Assembly: GCA_910574965.1 (NCBI GenBank)
Contig: CAJTDB010000006.1
Span: forward strand, 62,001-126,000
DNA length: 64,000 bases
DNA from: Lachnospiraceae bacterium
Lineage (GTDB): Bacteria > Bacillota > Clostridia > Lachnospirales > Lachnospiraceae
Direction: 5' to 3'
Below, one piece after another: positions 60,939-64,000 of the stretch (position 1 is the stretch's first letter; each line of letters starts with the position of its first letter). A program made the translations under genes and the position numbers. The notes under the pieces are model-generated. The model ran no database searches. It saw only the letters and a program-made list of their open reading frames with translations, and was not told the origin of the DNA.

Positions 60939-63900
60939 ATGATCCAAAAAGAAACAAAGGAAGAATCCATTCGCCGGGAATTTTTTAAAATGTTGAATCT
61001 GGTAAAGCCAAACCGTCAGATCGCAGAGCTTTATATGGATATGGAACGCCCGGAAGATCTTTCGCTTCTTCAGGGAATAATACATCAGGATTTGTCGGGC
61101 AAGTCCAAATGGATCAGTCCGAAGGAGGATTATCCGGAGTTCCTTCGAAAGAAAAAAATGACACAGGAGCTTGCAAGGTGTGTCCGTTTGCTGACGGCAG
61201 TGGGAGGCTCTACCGCATATGGGCCGATACTGAGTTTTGATTCCTATGCCGAAGCTGACAGACTCAAGCAGATGCTGTCTTATTTGACAGGAGAACAGGC
61301 CAAAGAACAGAGTATCGCAGTCCAGGCGGGCTTTCATACCAGAGGATTTCTTTGGATGCGGCCGGAAGAAATCAAGGAGTTTTGCAGGTCCGGGGCAGAG
61401 GATCCGGAAATCTTTCTGCGGGCGAGAGAATACTGCTTTGACTGCACGCAGTTTGGACGGGTGAGCCATAGCCGGATGCTCCTTACAGCTACGTATCTGC
61501 ATTTTGTGCATCCCCAAACGGCGCCGGAGCTTGTACAGGAGTTGGAAGAACGTATGATTGATTCTTTCCTGGACCTGTCAGCCTTTAAAAAGCCGGAGCT
61601 TGCAGCGCTGGAATCCTATGCCAGAAGTGCGGGAAAGGATACGCCCTTTCCCCGGCAGATTTTGTCCATTTACAGTAAGAGAAGATCGGGCCTTAATATG
61701 GAATTTCTGGGCGGGTGTGCATTTCTGGCATTGGAGCATTCTTTGCGCTTTGAGATCATCTTCCGTATGGCAGTGGCTGCAAAATACCGGCATGCCATTT
61801 CCTCTGAAAGCAATACCCTTCTGAAGCTTTGCAGGGACATTACAGATGAGGACTGGTTTGACAGGCATATGAAAGAGATGGAGGATATGCTGCCGATAGA
61901 AGATGAATTTTACATTCTGGAGTGTATGGAATTAGGATACCAAAAGGCCGTAGAGCGTATGGCGGTCAAATGTCCGGAGGGCATCCAGAAGGCGGCTGAC
62001 AAAGCAAATGCTAAAATGTATCAGGAGCTTATGGAAATCGTACAAAATGCTGCTCCAAAGCTGTATGCAGAAATGAAAGAGTCCTTTTGGAAGATTTACA
62101 GCGAAAAGCTGGCATCGGAGATGGTGTCAAGAGTGTATCCGGGAAGAGAGGCGTCCAGAATATATCTTCTGGGAACAGAGTCCGTGGAAGCGCTGAAGCC
62201 GCATATCAAAGAATGGAGAAATGACTATTATGAAGAGAAAGAAAACTACATAAGACTTCAGGATCTGAAGCGCCTGGACCTGCCCATGTACCGAAGGGGA
62301 ATCGTGCTGCAGGCACTTCGGAAAATGGCTGGATTTTTCACCCGCTATCCCATCTATGAATCAGGGGAGGAAAGAACAGACGATAAAGAGCTTATGTTCG
62401 AATATCGGCAGCTTGAGGCAATTCTGCAAATATTGGAAGAAGAGAACATACCGCTTGGCTTTCAGATAGAAGCCCTGGGAGGCATGGGAGAAGCTTTTGG
62501 CAGCAAGAAGAAAAAGGCTTCCTATCTGGAGCTGTGTGTGCAGGTATTCAGGGACAGGAAGAAAGGACAGGATATGGAGCAGTGGGAGAAAACCATGGCA
62601 AAGACCGTGTTAGACGGGAGTCCGGAGGCGTGCTGCCTGTGTCTTAAGGTGCTGAAGCAGTACAAAGACGAAGCATATAAGGATATCTATTTGTCCTGTG
62701 CAGCCAACAGCTCGAAGCAGGTGCGCGCCCTGCTTTTGGATATCTGCCGGGAGCATAGGGAGTGGGAGCCGGACATTTTGAAGCTTCTTGAAGCGAAAAA
62801 AGTAAAGGAGCGGGAATTTGCCGTTATGCTACTGGAGGAATGGGGGGCTGTTTCCTGCCTTCCAAAGCTTCAGGAAGCCCTTGGCCGGGAGAAAAATAAA
62901 AAGCTGGCGGAGCAGATGCAGGATTTCATCGAAGAGCTGCAGGGTGCATTAGCCGGAGCAGATGGGCAGGGACGTTCCCAAAATGCCAATGAACGGCTGG
63001 CAGCGGAGATCTTCCGGGGAAATCGGAAGCGGAAAGTGGAATGGGTGCAGAGCCTTTCGCTGCCGGAAGTGCACAGAAAGGACGGCAGTCCGGTATCGGC
63101 CGAATATATGTTTGCTCTTCTGGCGCTCTATGCGGATATGGAAGATCCGGGAATCCCAAAAGATGCAAAAAAGCTGGCGGAACCCTTAGACGCCGAATCG
63201 CTGGCAGACTATATGCAGAAGCTGTATGAAGGGTGGATGTCCGTAGGGGCGGAAGCGAAAAAACGGTGGGTGCTTTATGCAGTCTCGGTTCATGGAGGCA
63301 GTCGGATGGTTCCGGTGCTTCACAGCCAGATTAAAATATGGGCGGAGAACCAGAGAGGGGCTATCGCCGCCGAGACCGTACAGGCACTGGCCTTAAACGA
63401 CAGTCCGCAGGCACTTCTGCTGGTAGATCATATGTCCAGAAAATTCAAGTTCCGGCAGATTAAAAATGCAGCGGGAGCGGCGCTTCAGAATACGGCTTCA
63501 TTGCTGGGCATCAGCCGGGAGGAGTTAGAAGACCGCCTCGTGCCGGATCTGGGTTTTGACAGCAAGATGGAACAAATGTTCGATTACGGTTCCCGTAAAT
63601 TTACCGTTCGTCTGAATCAGGCGCTGGAAATGGAGATCTGCGACGGAAACGGAAAACGGCTGAAAAATATGCCGGCACCTGGGAAGCAGGACGATCCGGA
63701 GAAAGCGGCTTCGTCAAATCAGGCATTCAAACAGATGAAGAAGCAGTTAAAGGAAACCATATCCGGCCAGAAGCTTCGTTTAGAGCAGGCCCTTTCGGTG
63801 GCCCGGTTCTGGGAGGCGGACAGATGGAAGGCGCTGTTTGTTCAGAATCCGGTGATGCATCTCTTTGCCGAAGGACTGATCTGGGGCATTTACGAGGGAC

Positions 63901-64000
63901 AGGAATGCAGAGGCGCTTTCCGCTATATGGAAGACGGCACCTTTAATACGGTGGAGGAAGAGGAGTTTGTACTTCCGGAGACGGGAAAGATTGGTCTGGT
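60939..64000 (+). CDS. DUF4132 family giant protein 2, 3' end outside window
   Basis: Open from the ATG at 60939 to the window edge (1020 codons, no stop). It is a diverged paralogue of protein 1: the segments HREWEPDILKLLEAKKVKEREFAVMLLEEWGA, PDLGFDSKMEQMFDYGSRKFTVRLN and KNMPAPGKQDDPEKA line up with the same regions upstream, and it has reached the DUF4132 domain at the edge. AAAAGGAGG overlaps the stop codon of gene 1, so the two are translated from one message. It has the same HEAT-like helical build and no signal peptide. The tandem arrangement suggests subunits of one complex. Confidence 0.82.
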   Translation, partial: MIQKETKEESIRREFFKMLNLVKPNRQIAELYMDMERPEDLSLLQGIIHQDLSGKSKWISPKEDYPEFLRKKKMTQELARCVRLLTAVGGSTAYGPILSFDSYAEADRLKQMLSYLTGEQAKEQSIAVQAGFHTRGFLWMRPEEIKEFCRSGAEDPEIFLRAREYCFDCTQFGRVSHSRMLLTATYLHFVHPQTAPELVQELEERMIDSFLDLSAFKKPELAALESYARSAGKDTPFPRQILSIYSKRRSGLNMEFLGGCAFLALEHSLRFEIIFRMAVAAKYRHAISSESNTLLKLCRDITDEDWFDRHMKEMEDMLPIEDEFYILECMELGYQKAVERMAVKCPEGIQKAADKANAKMYQELMEIVQNAAPKLYAEMKESFWKIYSEKLASEMVSRVYPGREASRIYLLGTESVEALKPHIKEWRNDYYEEKENYIRLQDLKRLDLPMYRRGIVLQALRKMAGFFTRYPIYESGEERTDDKELMFEYRQLEAILQILEEENIPLGFQIEALGGMGEAFGSKKKKASYLELCVQVFRDRKKGQDMEQWEKTMAKTVLDGSPEACCLCLKVLKQYKDEAYKDIYLSCAANSSKQVRALLLDICREHREWEPDILKLLEAKKVKEREFAVMLLEEWGAVSCLPKLQEALGREKNKKLAEQMQDFIEELQGALAGADGQGRSQNANERLAAEIFRGNRKRKVEWVQSLSLPEVHRKDGSPVSAEYMFALLALYADMEDPGIPKDAKKLAEPLDAESLADYMQKLYEGWMSVGAEAKKRWVLYAVSVHGGSRMVPVLHSQIKIWAENQRGAIAAETVQALALNDSPQALLLVDHMSRKFKFRQIKNAAGAALQNTASLLGISREELEDRLVPDLGFDSKMEQMFDYGSRKFTVRLNQALEMEICDGNGKRLKNMPAPGKQDDPEKAASSNQAFKQMKKQLKETISGQKLRLEQALSVARFWEADRWKALFVQNPVMHLFAEGLIWGIYEGQECRGAFRYMEDGTFNTVEEEEFVLPETGKIGL

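Overview
The window reads as a chromosomal segment of a spore-forming Gram-positive gut anaerobe, most likely a Lachnospiraceae member (Clostridia, Bacillota). The evidence is sporulation-type genes (spoIID-like, yqfC-yqfD, spoVB-like, a BofC-like protein), a tRNA-Phe T-box leader, Firmicutes-type 6S RNA, strong AGGAGG ribosome sites, a secreted M60 mucin-type peptidase and a chromosomal VanG-type cluster. Genus cannot be fixed from the sequence alone. No tRNA or rRNA gene, CRISPR array, IS element or prophage was seen.

Layout. 1-11 kb is a cell-envelope block: the 3' part of a large M60 peptidase, a cohesin-like membrane-anchored partner, an MBOAT/SGNH O-acylation pair, an isochorismatase-fold hydrolase on the minus strand, and VanW-domain and LysM proteins. 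11-20.3 kb is housekeeping: pckA, 6S RNA, a SpoIID-like protein, a YihY membrane protein, a Phe T-box with pheS-pheT, and queA, closed by a bidirectional terminator shared with a convergent ABC exporter. 22.3-29.6 kb holds tyrA-aroA, udk, a secreted nuclease, an MGMT-like protein, small proteins of uncertain role, and rlmH.

29.6-33.3 kb looks like an acquired or rearranged patch. A second copy of the last codons of rlmH lies 1.24 kb downstream of the gene, differing only at third codon positions, as site-specific insertion at the rlmH 3' end (the SCC target) would leave. The patch carries an Rpn-type PD-(D/E)XK gene, an AT-rich DUF2971 gene, an orphan small gene, a lipoprotein gene and a decayed second Rpn fragment. 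33.3-35.7 kb has a short DUF4317 protein, a nitroreductase and a DUF1266-DUF2185 fusion.

35.7-45.3 kb is an envelope-stress and antibiotic block: an OmpR-type two-component system with an ABC transporter, then a second two-component system (VanR/VanS-like) followed by a VanG-type D-Ala-D-Ser operon: ligase, VanXY peptidase, and a serine racemase split into separate membrane and catalytic genes (the VanTm/VanTr arrangement). A long structured leader precedes the ligase gene.

45.3-57.3 kb is conserved core: an NhaC-type antiporter, yqfC-yqfD-phoH-ybeY, a SpoVB-like flippase, a BofC-like protein, proB, a DUF896 protein, a 5-formyl-THF cyclo-ligase/ProA fusion, rsmD, coaD and a metallophosphoesterase. 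57.5-64 kb holds two tandem DUF4132 giants with HEAT-like repeats, the second cut by the window edge. A 48-bp repeat that sits before the VanG ligase gene recurs before this DUF4132 pair. The best candidates for undescribed biology are the DUF4132 pair, the rlmH-linked island, and this repeat and leader family.
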